This document shows positions 9,841 through 18,736 of a stretch of DNA of 64,000 bases, piece after piece. The notes beneath the pieces are model-generated. The model saw only the letters and a list, made by a program, of their open reading frames with translations, made no database searches and was not told where the DNA came from. This stretch comes from an uncultured Holophaga sp. (GTDB taxonomy: Bacteria > Acidobacteriota > Holophagae > Holophagales > Holophagaceae), in contig NZ_OY781925.1 in NCBI RefSeq assembly GCF_963677305.1, forward strand, positions 1,513,001 through 1,577,000. Direction: 5' to 3'. Made by a program: the position numbers and the translations under genes. Numbering within the stretch: the first letter of the stretch is position 1; each line of letters starts with the position of its first letter.

Positions 9841-10947
9841 TCAGCCCTCGGTCTTGAGGGTCTTGGCCAGGAGCTGGGCCCGGATGAAGTCCTCGATCTC
9901 GCCGTCCAGGACCTTCTGGGTCTGGCTGGTCTCCCAGCCGTTCCGGTGGTCCTTGACCATCTGGTAGGGCTGGAGGACGTAGGAGCGGATCTGGCTGCCC
10001 CAGGCCACGTCGGACTTTTCGCCCGAGGCGGCGGCCACCTTCTCCTCGTGTTCCCTGCGGCGGATCTCGTAGAGACGGGCCTGGAGGACCTTCATGGCGG
10101 TGGCGCGGTTCTTGATCTGGCTGCGCTCGTTCTGGCAGCTCACCACCAGGCCTGTGGGGAGGTGGGTGAAGCGAACGGCGGACTCGGTGCGGTTCACGTG
10201 CTGGCCGCCGGCGCCGGAGGCCCGGAAGACATCGATGCGCAGGTCCTTCTCGGGGATGTCCACGTTGATGGTGTCGTCGAGCTCGGGGCTCACGTAGACC
10301 GCGGCGAAGCTGGTGTGGCGCCGCTTGGCGGCGTCGAAGGGGGAGATGCGCACCAAGCGGTGGACCCCGGCCTCGGCCCGCAGGTAGCCATAGGCATAGG
10401 GGGCACTGACGATGAAGGTGGCGCCCTTGACCCCGGCCTCATCCCCGTCCTGGTAATCGATCATCTCGGTCTTCCAGCCCTTGGCCTCGCAGAAGCGCAG
10501 GTACATCCGGAGGAGCATGGAGGCCCAGTCGCAGCTTTCCGTGCCGCCGGCCCCGGGGGCGATGGCCACGATGGCGTTGTTCTGGTCCAGGTCCCCGGAG
10601 AGCATCATGCGCAGCTCGGCGGCCTCGGTGTCCTTGCGGAGGGTGGCCTCGACGCCCTCCGCCTCCCCCAGCATGTCGCTGTCGTCGCGGGAGAGCTCCA
10701 GGGCTGTCTCCAGATCGTCCAGACCCCCGCTCAGGCGCTTGGCCGTGGCGATGTCCTCGGTGAGCAGGCCCCGGGCCTTCAGGACCGGTCGGGCTGCGTC
10801 GGGGTCGTCCCAGAAGCCCGGGGCGGCGGACTTCTCCTCGATCTGCTCCAGCTCAAGGGCTTTCCGCTCGGGATCCAGGTGGGCCACCAGCTGGCGCACC
10901 CGGGGCTCCAGCTCGTTCTTGGCCCGCATCAGACTCTCGAAATCCAT
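9841..10947 (-). CDS. prfB: Peptide chain release factor 2
   Basis: RF2 reads UAA and UGA stop codons. The 368-aa protein carries the SPF anticodon-like tripeptide in VRISPFDAAKRRHTSF and the GGQ hydrolysis motif in ASGAGGQHVNRTESAV. The frame is continuous from ATG 10947: the CTTTGA programmed +1 frameshift that autoregulates prfB in many bacteria is absent around the LVAHLDPERK region where it would sit. A GAGGG ribosome-binding site precedes the ATG. A terminator-like hairpin lies in the 5' leader (see the separate entry). Confidence 0.97.
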   Translation of the reverse strand: MDFESLMRAKNELEPRVRQLVAHLDPERKALELEQIEEKSAAPGFWDDPDAARPVLKARGLLTEDIATAKRLSGGLDDLETALELSRDDSDMLGEAEGVEATLRKDTEAAELRMMLSGDLDQNNAIVAIAPGAGGTESCDWASMLLRMYLRFCEAKGWKTEMIDYQDGDEAGVKGATFIVSAPYAYGYLRAEAGVHRLVRISPFDAAKRRHTSFAAVYVSPELDDTINVDIPEKDLRIDVFRASGAGGQHVNRTESAVRFTHLPTGLVVSCQNERSQIKNRATAMKVLQARLYEIRRREHEEKVAAASGEKSDVAWGSQIRSYVLQPYQMVKDHRNGWETSQTQKVLDGEIEDFIRAQLLAKTLKTEG

Positions 10948-10961
10948 GGTCCCTCGGCAAC

Positions 10962-10987
10962 AAAAAAGGACCCCGGCGCACCGGGGT
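10962..10987 (-). terminator. Intrinsic-terminator-like hairpin in the prfB leader
   Basis: Read on the minus strand, a perfect 7-bp stem (ACCCCGG / CCGGGGT, loop TGCG) is followed by CC and then six T residues. It lies 15-40 bases upstream of the prfB ATG and points towards it. No minus-strand gene precedes it; the neighbour is the divergent hydrolase gene at 11062. It therefore looks like an attenuator in the prfB 5' leader rather than an ordinary gene end. Confidence 0.6.
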
Positions 10988-11061
10988 GTAACTCCACTTT
11001 AACGCGGAGGGCGCCTTCCCGGAACACACCGGACAAAGGGAGCCGTTATCCTGAGTGCTCC

Positions 11062-11976
11062 ATGGATGTTACCCGAAGCCCCCTGCCTGAAGATCTGGAA
11101 CCCACCTTGCGAGGGGTGATGGGCGGACGGGGGGGCGTTCCCCTGGCCTTCTGCCGCTGGGAGCACCCCAGTCCGAAGGGGAGGGTGGTCATCTCCCACG
11201 GCTACGGGGAGCATGGCGAGCGCTACCGGCACACGGCCTGCTGGCTCCATGGGCTGGGATGGTCCGTGTCTGCGATGGACCACATGGGTTTCGGGCGGAG
11301 TGGTGGGCCCCGGGGGGATGCCACCGGCATCCGGGGCTTCGTGGAGGACTTCCAGTCTTTCCTGTACCAGGAGCGCCACCAGGATGCGCTTGGGGGGCGG
11401 GCCCCCCGCCTGCCCCAGGTCGTTCTGGGGCACAGCTTCGGGGGGCTGGTGGCCCTCCTGGCCCTGCTCTGGCACCCGGGGGCCCTGGATGGCCTGGTTC
11501 TCAGCAGCCCGGTCCTGCGCCTCCGTCCCCTCCCGCTCCGCCTCCGGATCCTTCAGTTGCTGCTGGGGCTGGTGGCCCCCCACCGGGCCCTGGATCTGCC
11601 CGGGGACAAGGGGCTGGTGTGCTCCGACCCCGTCATGGTCCAGCGATACTGGGAGGATCCCCACTGTCACCACTGGGTGACCGCCGCCTTCCCCAGGGCC
11701 CTGGCGGAGGGGGCACGTGCCCTCTCGGGCATGGGGGGGGAGCTGGACCGGCCCATCCTCCTGCTGGAAGCCGGGCTGGACACGGTGGCCGATCCCGACG
11801 CCGCTCCGGGCTTGTGGGAGGCGGTGCCGGAGGGGCTCCTGGAGCGCTACCGGCTTGCCGGGTTCCGGCATGAGATCCTCCATGACATCCGGCGGGGCAC
11901 CGCCCAGGAGATCGTGGCATCCTGGCTGAGGAGGGTGCCCGGGAACCCCGCTGCCCCTTCCGCCATGTCAGTATGA
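11062..11976 (+). CDS. Alpha/beta hydrolase, monoacylglycerol-lipase-like
   Basis: The 304-aa protein fits the Hydrolase_4 / lysophospholipase group. It has an oxyanion-side VVISHGYGEHGERY, the nucleophile elbow VLGHSFGG, an Asp in LLEAGLDTVADP and a terminal His in GFRHEILHDI. The probable catalytic triad is Ser-Asp-His. Likely substrates are monoacylglycerols or lysophospholipids, but family members vary. ATG 11062 was chosen because the open frame further upstream is antisense to prfB. Its stop overlaps an ATG upstream of bamD, so the pair is probably co-transcribed. Confidence 0.8.
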   Translation: MDVTRSPLPEDLEPTLRGVMGGRGGVPLAFCRWEHPSPKGRVVISHGYGEHGERYRHTACWLHGLGWSVSAMDHMGFGRSGGPRGDATGIRGFVEDFQSFLYQERHQDALGGRAPRLPQVVLGHSFGGLVALLALLWHPGALDGLVLSSPVLRLRPLPLRLRILQLLLGLVAPHRALDLPGDKGLVCSDPVMVQRYWEDPHCHHWVTAAFPRALAEGARALSGMGGELDRPILLLEAGLDTVADPDAAPGLWEAVPEGLLERYRLAGFRHEILHDIRRGTAQEIVASWLRRVPGNPAAPSAMSV

Positions 11977-11993
11977 GTTTCCGAGGATCCTCC

Positions 11994-12941
11994 ATGACGC
12001 CATCCCGAGCCTGCATCGCCCCCGCCCTCGTGGCCCTCATCGCCGTGGGGGCGATCGGGTGCGGCAAGAAGACCCAGACGCTTCCGGTCAAGGGCAAGGT
12101 CGTCACAGCCACCCAGCTCCTGAGTGCGGGCGAGAACCTCCTGAAGCATCAGGAGTGGGAGGCGGGCCGCAAGACCCTGCGCTTGCTGGAGGAGAGTTAC
12201 CCCTCGAGCCCCGAGTTCCCCAAGGCCAAGCTCCTCCTGGCCGACAGCTTCTTCTTCAGCGGTATGCACGCCTATCCCGAGGCCATCGTCGAGTACCAGA
12301 GCTTCCTGAGCTATTTCCCCCGCCACGAGCGCCGGGACTATGCCCAGTATCGGGTGGCCCTCTGCTACTACGCCAGCATCGAGAATGCCGAGCGGGACCA
12401 GACCTCGACCCATCAGGCCATCGACGCCTTCCAGCGTCTGGTGAAGGACTATCCGGGCTCCCCCTATGTGATGGAGGCCAAGGCCAAGATCACCCAGTGC
12501 TGGCGGCGCCTCGCCGAATCAGAGCTGATGGTGGGGATCTTCTATGTGAAGAGCAACCACTTCTCCGGTGCTGAGACCCGCCTCAAGCAGCTCCTGGAGA
12601 CCTACCCCGACTATGTGGACCGGGAGCGGGCCTACTACTGGCTGGGGGAGGCCATGCGCCAGAAGAAGCTCAGCCCCCAGGCCCTGGAGCAGTTCCAGAA
12701 GTCTTATCTGGACAGCCACCATAAGGAGGATTTCAGCCAGCTCAGCAAGGCGGAGCACGCAGAATTCGCCAAGGCTCTCAGGGCATACGATGATCGCGAG
12801 CTCGAGAGCTACAGGGCCGAGGCCCGGGACTACTACCAGAAGCTGGTGGAGAGCTACCCCTCCAGTTCCTGGGCCGCCCGGGCGAAGGACAGGCTCTTCG
12901 AGATGGGCCAGAGCCACCTCCGGGAGGAGCTGGACAGTTGA
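11994..12941 (+). CDS. bamD: Outer membrane assembly lipoprotein BamD
   Basis: The 315-aa product has a lipoprotein signal peptide ending in the lipobox VGAIGC, so the mature N-terminal Cys is lipidated. TPR-like repeats follow, with the characteristic SFLSYFPRHERRDYAQYRVALCYY segment of the YfiO/BamD family. BamD is the essential lipoprotein of the BAM complex that folds outer-membrane beta-barrels. ATG 11994 was preferred because GAGGA lies at a good distance upstream. An in-frame ATG at 11973 overlaps the previous stop but has no visible ribosome-binding site. Confidence 0.88.
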   Translation: MTPSRACIAPALVALIAVGAIGCGKKTQTLPVKGKVVTATQLLSAGENLLKHQEWEAGRKTLRLLEESYPSSPEFPKAKLLLADSFFFSGMHAYPEAIVEYQSFLSYFPRHERRDYAQYRVALCYYASIENAERDQTSTHQAIDAFQRLVKDYPGSPYVMEAKAKITQCWRRLAESELMVGIFYVKSNHFSGAETRLKQLLETYPDYVDRERAYYWLGEAMRQKKLSPQALEQFQKSYLDSHHKEDFSQLSKAEHAEFAKALRAYDDRELESYRAEARDYYQKLVESYPSSSWAARAKDRLFEMGQSHLREELDS

Positions 12942-12944
12942 GCG

Positions 12945-13622
12945 CTAGCTCCTGATCCGGTCCGAGACCTCTTCGGGGGCACCCAGCTTGGACAGGCTCC
13001 GCTGCAGGCGCTCCCGGTAGCGTTCACGGAGGTCCCCTGCGGAGCTCCAGGCCGCCTTGTCCCAGTCCAGGAGCAGGATCCCCTGGGGCCCCACCATGAC
13101 ATTGGTGGCATTCAGGTCCGGGGACCAGAGCCCCCAGGCGATGAGGGCGCCGATGGCCCTAGGCAGCTCGGCGGGCACCTCGGGGGCCGCCCAGCAGTGT
13201 GGCCAGGGGCTGCCTTGGGCGAAGCGGGAGATGAAGACCCCCTCCACCCCCCAGCCTCTGCGCCGGTGGGCGATGCCCAGGGGCTCGATGGTGGGGAAAC
13301 CCGCCTCCCAGAGGGCGCGGTGGACTTGCAGTTCCTGGCGGAAGCGCTCCGGTGAGGGGTAGGTGGAACGGTTGATCAGGCGGACCAGCCCGCCCCGGCG
13401 ATAGGGACGGCAGATTAGGTCCCCGGCGCTCAGGATCCCGCCCCGCCCGAAGGCGCCGCCCAGGCTCTGGGCCTCTTCCGGGAAACTCAGGCCGCGGGAG
13501 GCCTCCAGGGTCCAGCCCCTTCCGAGGCCCGGCAGAGACAGGGGGCCTGCCACCTCCAGCCCCGGAAGGGCAGGGCGGGGGCGGTAAGGCCAGTCGGCAG
13601 GAAGCGGGGGAGGAGACTGCAT
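12945..13622 (-). CDS. Kdo kinase / lipopolysaccharide core kinase-like protein
   Basis: This 225-aa kinase-like protein has LNATNVMVGPQGILLLDWDKA at about residues 166-186. This corresponds to the catalytic loop and metal-binding Asp of Kdo kinase and WaaP-type LPS kinases (consensus D-L-N-x-x-N ... L-L-D-x-D-K). An RLINRSTYPSPERFRQELQ segment resembles the KdkA N-lobe. Phosphorylation of Kdo in the LPS core at the cytoplasmic membrane is the family role. GGAGG precedes ATG 13622. It is convergent with bamD and divergent from the Memo-like gene. A general aminoglycoside-kinase-like fold is the alternative. Confidence 0.65.
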   Translation of the reverse strand: MQSPPPLPADWPYRPRPALPGLEVAGPLSLPGLGRGWTLEASRGLSFPEEAQSLGGAFGRGGILSAGDLICRPYRRGGLVRLINRSTYPSPERFRQELQVHRALWEAGFPTIEPLGIAHRRRGWGVEGVFISRFAQGSPWPHCWAAPEVPAELPRAIGALIAWGLWSPDLNATNVMVGPQGILLLDWDKAAWSSAGDLRERYRERLQRSLSKLGAPEEVSDRIRS

Positions 13623-13714
13623 GATGCCTCCAGCTTGGGGCAGGGCTCAGGGCTTGCCAAGATGGAGGATCCTGCCGATAGGAGGGTGGGGTCACCCCGG
13701 AAGGAAGGCGAGGC

Positions 13715-14527
13715 ATGTCCATCCGTCTCCCCACCACTGCCGTCCTCATGTGCCATGCTCCCATCGTGATTCCCGCCATCGGCGGAGCCAGGGGAAGGGA
13801 TTGCGCGCTCACCACCGCGGCCATGGCGGTCGCGGCCCGGTCCGTGGTGGCCTCGGGGGTGAGCCGGGTGGTCCTCCTGAGCCCGCATCTGCCCCGCCGG
13901 GCCGAGGCCTTCTCCTGGAAGAGCGGTACCCGCTGGGTGGGCAGCTTCGCGGCCTTCGGTCGGCCGGATCTGAAGATGGCCTTCGAGGCGGACCTTGAGG
14001 CCGCAGAGGCCCTGGCTCACGTGGCGGCGAGGGACCGGGTGCCTCTGGATCCCTCCGGGGACGGTCCCATGGACCATGGCGCCCTGGTGCCCCTCTGGTT
14101 CCTGGGAGAGGCCGGCTACACCGGCAGGGTGCTGATCCTGGGTTTCCCGTGGGAGCTCGGCCAGGGGCTCGCGGAGTGCTTCGCCATGGCGCTGGGGGAG
14201 GCCATGGATGAGCTGGAGGGTCCCTGGGGTCTGGTGGCCTCGGGCGACATGAGCCATCGCCTCAAGGCGGGGGCCCCCTCCGGCTACCACCCCCGCGCCC
14301 AGGACTTCGACCGTGCTGTGGTGGCCTGCGTGGAGGCAGGGACTCCGGGCGGAGTGTCGGGGATCCCCGCCGGGCTCCGGGCCCTCGCGGCGGAGGATGT
14401 GGTGGAGAGCCTGCAGACAGCCGCTCCGCTCCTGGGGGGGCACCGCGGCGGAAGCCGGGTCCTCTCCTACGAGGGGCCCTTCGGGGTCGGGTACTTGGTC
14501 GCCATCCTTCGGGAGGAGCATCCTTGA
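13715..14527 (+). CDS. AmmeMemoRadiSam system protein B (Memo/LigB-like)
   Basis: The 270-aa protein belongs to the Memo1/LigB class III extradiol-dioxygenase-like fold. It has an N-terminal APIVIPAIGG with a nearby His (MCHAP), SPHLPRRAE, GPMDHGALVPLWFL and VASGDMSHRLKAGAPSGY. Memo proteins bind redox-active metal at a His/Cys site. In bacteria the gene accompanies a radical SAM enzyme and an AMMECR1 protein. The radical SAM gene follows with a four-base overlap. AMMECR1 is neither fused to the C-terminus, as it often is, nor present elsewhere in this window. Confidence 0.78.
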   Translation: MSIRLPTTAVLMCHAPIVIPAIGGARGRDCALTTAAMAVAARSVVASGVSRVVLLSPHLPRRAEAFSWKSGTRWVGSFAAFGRPDLKMAFEADLEAAEALAHVAARDRVPLDPSGDGPMDHGALVPLWFLGEAGYTGRVLILGFPWELGQGLAECFAMALGEAMDELEGPWGLVASGDMSHRLKAGAPSGYHPRAQDFDRAVVACVEAGTPGGVSGIPAGLRALAAEDVVESLQTAAPLLGGHRGGSRVLSYEGPFGVGYLVAILREEHP

Positions 14528-15531
14528 GCCGGGCGCGCTGGTGGAAAGTCACTTCCGGAGGCCGCATCGCCTGTCTCCTCTGTCCGCGGGGCTGCGTCAT
14601 GGAGGAGGGGGAGCGGGGCTTCTGCGGTGTGAGGGGGGTCCGGGACCATGCCCTGGAGACGGAGGCCTGGGGGGGCTCCAGCGGATTCGCTGTGGACCCC
14701 ATCGAGAAGAAGCCCCTCTTCCACTTCCACCCCGGTGCGCAGGTCCTCTCCTTCGGCACCCGGGGCTGCAACCTCGACTGCGCCTTCTGCCAGAACAGCG
14801 GCTTGAGCCGGGGCGGAGCCCCCCTGCGCCGGACCCGCCCCGAGGACATCGTCCGCATGGCCTTGGCCCAGGACTGCCTCGGAGTGGCTTTCACCTACAA
14901 CGAACCCATCATCTCCGCCGAGTTCTGCCTGGAGGTGGCCGGGGCCTGCCGGGCGGCGGGCCTTGCCTCGGTGGCCGTGACCAATGGCTTCATTTCCGAG
15001 GAGGCCCGCGAGGCTTTCTTCGGGGCCATGGATGCGGTGAACGTGGACCTCAAGGGCTTCAGTGAGCCCTTCTACCGCGAGTACTGCGGAGGCCGCCTGG
15101 GACCGGTGCTGGAGACCCTGGTCCACCTTGCGCAGGCGGGCCATCCCTGGCTGGAGGTGACCACCCTCCTCATTCCGGGACTGAACGACGCCCCCGACAT
15201 GCTCGCGGCCCAGTTCGCGTGGATGGCGGAGCATCTGGGGAGGGGGGTCCCCCTGCACCTGAGCGCCTTCCATCCCGCCCATCGGATGAAGGACCGTCCC
15301 CCCACCCCTGCCGCGACCCTCCTACGGGCCCGGGGCCTGGCGGAGGAGGCGGGGCTGGACTTTGTCTACCTGGGCAATGCGCAGCTGGAGGACGGGGAGA
15401 CCACCTGGTGCCCGGGCTGTGGAAGGGCCCTCATCGAGCGGCAGGGCTTTGAGGTGACGGAGATGGACCTGCACCGCGGGGTCTGCCCGGAGTGCGGGAC
15501 GACTGTACCGGGGGTCTTCTCTGCTAACTGA
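14524..15531 (+). CDS. AmmeMemoRadiSam system radical SAM enzyme
   Basis: The 335-aa protein has an N-terminal ACLLCPRGC cysteine motif and the radical SAM cluster motif CNLDCAFCQN (CX3CX2C) at about residues 82-91. SAM-domain landmarks are TYNEP and VNVDLKGF. A C-terminal zinc-ribbon-like pair of motifs, CPGC and CPEC, follows. The PflA-like AmmeMemoRadiSam family has no proven substrate. The start is TTG, overlapping the upstream stop (TTGA), so the two products are probably made together. Confidence 0.9.
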   Translation: MSRARWWKVTSGGRIACLLCPRGCVMEEGERGFCGVRGVRDHALETEAWGGSSGFAVDPIEKKPLFHFHPGAQVLSFGTRGCNLDCAFCQNSGLSRGGAPLRRTRPEDIVRMALAQDCLGVAFTYNEPIISAEFCLEVAGACRAAGLASVAVTNGFISEEAREAFFGAMDAVNVDLKGFSEPFYREYCGGRLGPVLETLVHLAQAGHPWLEVTTLLIPGLNDAPDMLAAQFAWMAEHLGRGVPLHLSAFHPAHRMKDRPPTPAATLLRARGLAEEAGLDFVYLGNAQLEDGETTWCPGCGRALIERQGFEVTEMDLHRGVCPECGTTVPGVFSAN

Positions 15532-15616
15532 ATGGGACTCAATTATTTCAACCCACTTGGTTGCTCGGTTTGGAGCATAATCCTAGTCACTCACAAGTAA
15601 CGCGACTGGGGGGTCC

Positions 15617-16861
15617 ATGAAGATCCAGTGGTTCTCGAATCTGTCTGTCGGGCGCAAAATCGCGCTGGTGGTGGGGCTCTTCACCCTGGGCTCGCTCATC
15701 CAGTCCTCCCTCTCGATCCGTGATCTGCTCTCCGTGACCCACGATGCCGAGAGGGTCCTGGCCCTCATGCCCCCGGGGAGCCCCGCCCTTGAGCAGGGGC
15801 GGGCCATCGTGGCCCACTCCGAGGCGGTGCGCCACACCGCCGTGGTGGGAACGGCCATCGGGCAGCCTGTCACCCTCATCGTCTGCTTCTTCTTCGCCTG
15901 GCTCATGTCCGATGGGGTGCTGAAGGCCATCCGGGGCTTCCGGCAGGCCCTGGGGCGGCTGTCCCAGGGGGACTTGACCGTACAGGCCCCGGTGGAGAGC
16001 CGGGATGAACTGGGGCAGATGGCGGAGACGCTCAATGGTGTTGTCGGGGACCTCCGGGGCCTGCTCGCCGGAGTGAAGCAGGGGGTTGAGGGGGTGGCCA
16101 GTGGTGCCGCCGAACTCTCCGCCTCGGCAGAGGAGATGTCGGCCACCACCGCCGAGATCGCCCGGAGCACCGAGAACCAGCAGGAGGCGGCGGAAGGGAT
16201 GGCGGCCTCCGTGGCGGAGCTTTCGGCCTCCATCGACGAGGTCAGCCGCGCAGCCCAGACCTCCCTGGAGCAGTTGGAGGAGGCGCTGGCGGCCACCCGC
16301 CAGGGGGATGCCGCCGGCATCGCCACCCAGGAGGCCATGCATGGCGTCACGGAGACCGCCGGCCGCATCGCCAGCGCCGTCTCGGTCATCACGGAGATCG
16401 CCAACCAGACCAATCTGCTCAGCCTCAACGCCGCCATTGAGGCGGCCAAGGCCGGGGAGCACGGCAAGGGCTTCGCCGTGGTGGCTGAAGAGGTCCGCAA
16501 GCTGGCGGAGCGCTCGGGCAGCTCCGCCAAGGAGATCGCCATGCACATCCAGGAGGCCCGCTCGGCGGTGGAGGACGGGGACGCCCGGGTCCGGGACACC
16601 GTGGGGATCCTCCGGCAGATCCGGGAGCGCCTGGACCAGTTCGCCCAGACCACCCGCCAGTCCGCCGCCGCCATGGGCGAACAGTCCACCGCCGGGGGCG
16701 AGGTGGCCCGCCAGGTCGATCAGTCGGTGCAGGAGTCCGCCAGCGTGGCTTCGGCGGCGACCCAGATGTCCTCCACCACCTCGGAGGTGGCCCGCACCGC
16801 CTCGGACCTTGCCGAGCTGGCCGAGGGGCTCCAGGGGCAGGTCCAGCGCTTCCGGATCTGA
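15617..16861 (+). CDS. Methyl-accepting chemotaxis protein with short periplasmic loop
   Basis: The 414-aa receptor has two membrane helices (about residues 13-30 and 80-96) enclosing only some 50 residues. A HAMP-like segment ([15 protein letters not shown]) and an alanine-rich signalling hairpin follow. The tip [17 protein letters not shown] is preceded by [21 protein letters not shown]. It is monocistronic. The 85-bp region upstream is AT-richer than its surroundings and probably holds its promoter, with CATAAT at 15576-15581 a possible -10. The small loop suggests sensing of redox or membrane state, or of a small ligand. Confidence 0.92.
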   Translation: MKIQWFSNLSVGRKIALVVGLFTLGSLIQSSLSIRDLLSVTHDAERVLALMPPGSPALEQGRAIVAHSEAVRHTAVVGTAIGQPVTLIVCFFFAWLMSDGVLKAIRGFRQALGRLSQGDLTVQAPVESRDELGQMAETLNGVVGDLRGLLAGVKQGVEGVASGAAELSASAEEMSATTAEIARSTENQQEAAEGMAASVAELSASIDEVSRAAQTSLEQLEEALAATRQGDAAGIATQEAMHGVTETAGRIASAVSVITEIANQTNLLSLNAAIEAAKAGEHGKGFAVVAEEVRKLAERSGSSAKEIAMHIQEARSAVEDGDARVRDTVGILRQIRERLDQFAQTTRQSAAAMGEQSTAGGEVARQVDQSVQESASVASAATQMSSTTSEVARTASDLAELAEGLQGQVQRFRI

Positions 16862-16930
16862 GTCCCCCCGGTGGCCTCTGGCGCCGGGAGCCATTATGGG
16901 AGACACTTGAGATCTTCCAATGGAGATCTC

Positions 16931-18736
16931 ATGATCCGACTCTCGCGCTGGTCCCTGTGTCTCCTGGCCACCGGTGCCCTCTCGGCCCAGACCCTGCCCG
17001 ATGCCCTGGCCATGGTGCCTGACGCGGCCACCTCGGTCCTGATCTTCAAGGGGGCCTCCGAGACGGAGACCCGGATCCAGGACCTGGCCCAGCGATTCTC
17101 CGGCCGTTCCCAGCCGCTGATCCACTGGGAGCAGGACTACGGGATCGACCCTGCGGCCTTCAAGGGGGGGCCCGCCCTGATCCTCGAAGCCAAGCCCAAG
17201 GCTCCAGCCAAAGCGAAGGCCAAGGCTGGCGAGGAGGAGCTGCCCGCCGAGGCCCCCAAGGCCCGGGAGGTGCTGCTGCTCCCCGGAGGGGACTTCAAGG
17301 CCCTGCTGAAGGAGCTCAAGGCCAGGGCCCACCAGGGGCTCTACAGCTTCCGCAGGAATGAGGAGACCTACTACCTGGCCCGCAGGAGCGGCTTCGTGCT
17401 GGCCTCCCGGGATCTCGCCTGGCTGCGCCAGGTCGTGGACAACCGGGAGGACCGGGTCCTGAGCGAGGCCCAGCCGCACCTGGCCTGGATCGGCGCCCAG
17501 GATTTCGTGGCCCTGAAGCCCGGCAGGGCTCTGCACGAGGGGCTCGCCCCTGCGCCCGCCAAGTCCGGAAAGGAGGGGGCACCGACCGCCCAGGCCGTGG
17601 ATGGGCTGTTGAACCAGCTCAAGGCGCTTGTCGACGAGCAGGCCTCCTTCCTTGCGCTCTCCCTTTCCCTTCCCAAGGACCAGGGACTACGCGGCAGTGT
17701 CCGTCTCTTCCTCAAACCCGGCTCCAAGCTGCCGGCAGGGCTGCCCGCCATGGCCGGACATCCCCTGCAGGGGCTCCCGGCGGCACCCTTCGCCTTTGCC
17801 GTGGGGGGACCGAACCTCCCCGGTGTGAACGCCTGGTTCCAGAGCTTGGCCGTGGGGATGGAAGGAGGCAGCGAGAAGGATCTCAAGGCCCGCCTTGCGC
17901 TTCAGGAGGAGCTCCAGAAGCAGGTGCGCAGCAGCTCCTGGATGCTGGGACTGCCCAGCACCTGGGGGAGCAGCTGGCTGAGCGGTGGCCTGGCGGTGGT
18001 GAAGGTGGAGAAGCCCGAGGCCTATCTGGAGACCATGGGGCGGGTGATGGCCCAGCAGGCCGGGCAGCGCAAGGCTGCGAAGAAGGCGGGTGGCACGCCG
18101 ATGCCGGAGCCGATCTTCACGCCCGGCATCCTGCCTGAGGTGCCCAGCGCCCTGGTCTCCATCCCCCTCCTGCAGGAGCCTGCGGACCCCGGCAAGACCA
18201 TGATCTTCCGCATGATCTTCGGGGGGACGAACCTGGAGATGGCCATGGCCAAGGCCGATGAGCACACCGTGGTCATGGTCATCGGGGGAGCGGACGTCCT
18301 GCAGACGGCGCTGAAGAACTACCGCACTGCGCCCTCCACCCTGGAGAGGGATCCCCTGATCCGGGCCACCGACGCCCTTCTGCCGGCCGACGAGCCCTGG
18401 CGCTTCTACCTGAGCCCCTCGGGCACCCGGGACCTGGTCCAGGGCGTGCTGGGGGCCTTCCCCATCCTGCCCAAGGACAAGTCCATCCCCGCCATCGCCC
18501 CGGTCCCGCCCATCGGCATGGGCTTCCGGATCCAGCCCGCCAGCGCCGATCTGGATCTGGTGCTCCCCCAGGCCACCTTGGAGGCCCTGGCGCAGTGGGG
18601 CCAGGACATGAGCAAGCTCTGGCCCCAGAAGCCCGCCGAAGCCAGTCCCGCGCCTGAGGAGGCTGCACCCGAGGCCGAGGAACCGATGGAGCCCCAGCCT
18701 GAAGAAGCCCCTGCCGAGGACCCGGCTCAGAAGTAG
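16931..18736 (+). CDS. Large secreted protein of unknown function
   Basis: The 601-aa product has a clear signal peptide (residues 1-18, cleavage probably after ALSA). Its long soluble body is rich in Ala, Pro and Lys. There is a charged AKPKAPAKAKAKAGEEE linker near residue 90 and a Pro/Glu/Ala-rich C-terminal tail from about residue 570. No catalytic motif was recognised. The pattern of a 'VPDAATSVLIFKG' opening and repeated sub-domains resembles DUF3352-like bacterial surface proteins, but this is only an impression. ATG 16931 was chosen because residues encoded upstream do not fit a signal peptide. The stop overlaps the convergent hypB by ten bases. Confidence 0.6.
   Translation: MIRLSRWSLCLLATGALSAQTLPDALAMVPDAATSVLIFKGASETETRIQDLAQRFSGRSQPLIHWEQDYGIDPAAFKGGPALILEAKPKAPAKAKAKAGEEELPAEAPKAREVLLLPGGDFKALLKELKARAHQGLYSFRRNEETYYLARRSGFVLASRDLAWLRQVVDNREDRVLSEAQPHLAWIGAQDFVALKPGRALHEGLAPAPAKSGKEGAPTAQAVDGLLNQLKALVDEQASFLALSLSLPKDQGLRGSVRLFLKPGSKLPAGLPAMAGHPLQGLPAAPFAFAVGGPNLPGVNAWFQSLAVGMEGGSEKDLKARLALQEELQKQVRSSSWMLGLPSTWGSSWLSGGLAVVKVEKPEAYLETMGRVMAQQAGQRKAAKKAGGTPMPEPIFTPGILPEVPSALVSIPLLQEPADPGKTMIFRMIFGGTNLEMAMAKADEHTVVMVIGGADVLQTALKNYRTAPSTLERDPLIRATDALLPADEPWRFYLSPSGTRDLVQGVLGAFPILPKDKSIPAIAPVPPIGMGFRIQPASADLDLVLPQATLEALAQWGQDMSKLWPQKPAEASPAPEEAAPEAEEPMEPQPEEAPAEDPAQK

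Noticed and set aside
9946..11061. Long N-terminal extension of the alpha/beta hydrolase
   Set aside because: The extension runs antisense through prfB. The hydrolase fold begins right after ATG 11062.
15540..15616. Sigma-54 or sigma-28 promoter for the second chemotaxis receptor
   Set aside because: GG/GC spacing does not fit -24/-12, and no flagellar-type consensus is convincing. Only a weak CATAAT -10 candidate remains.
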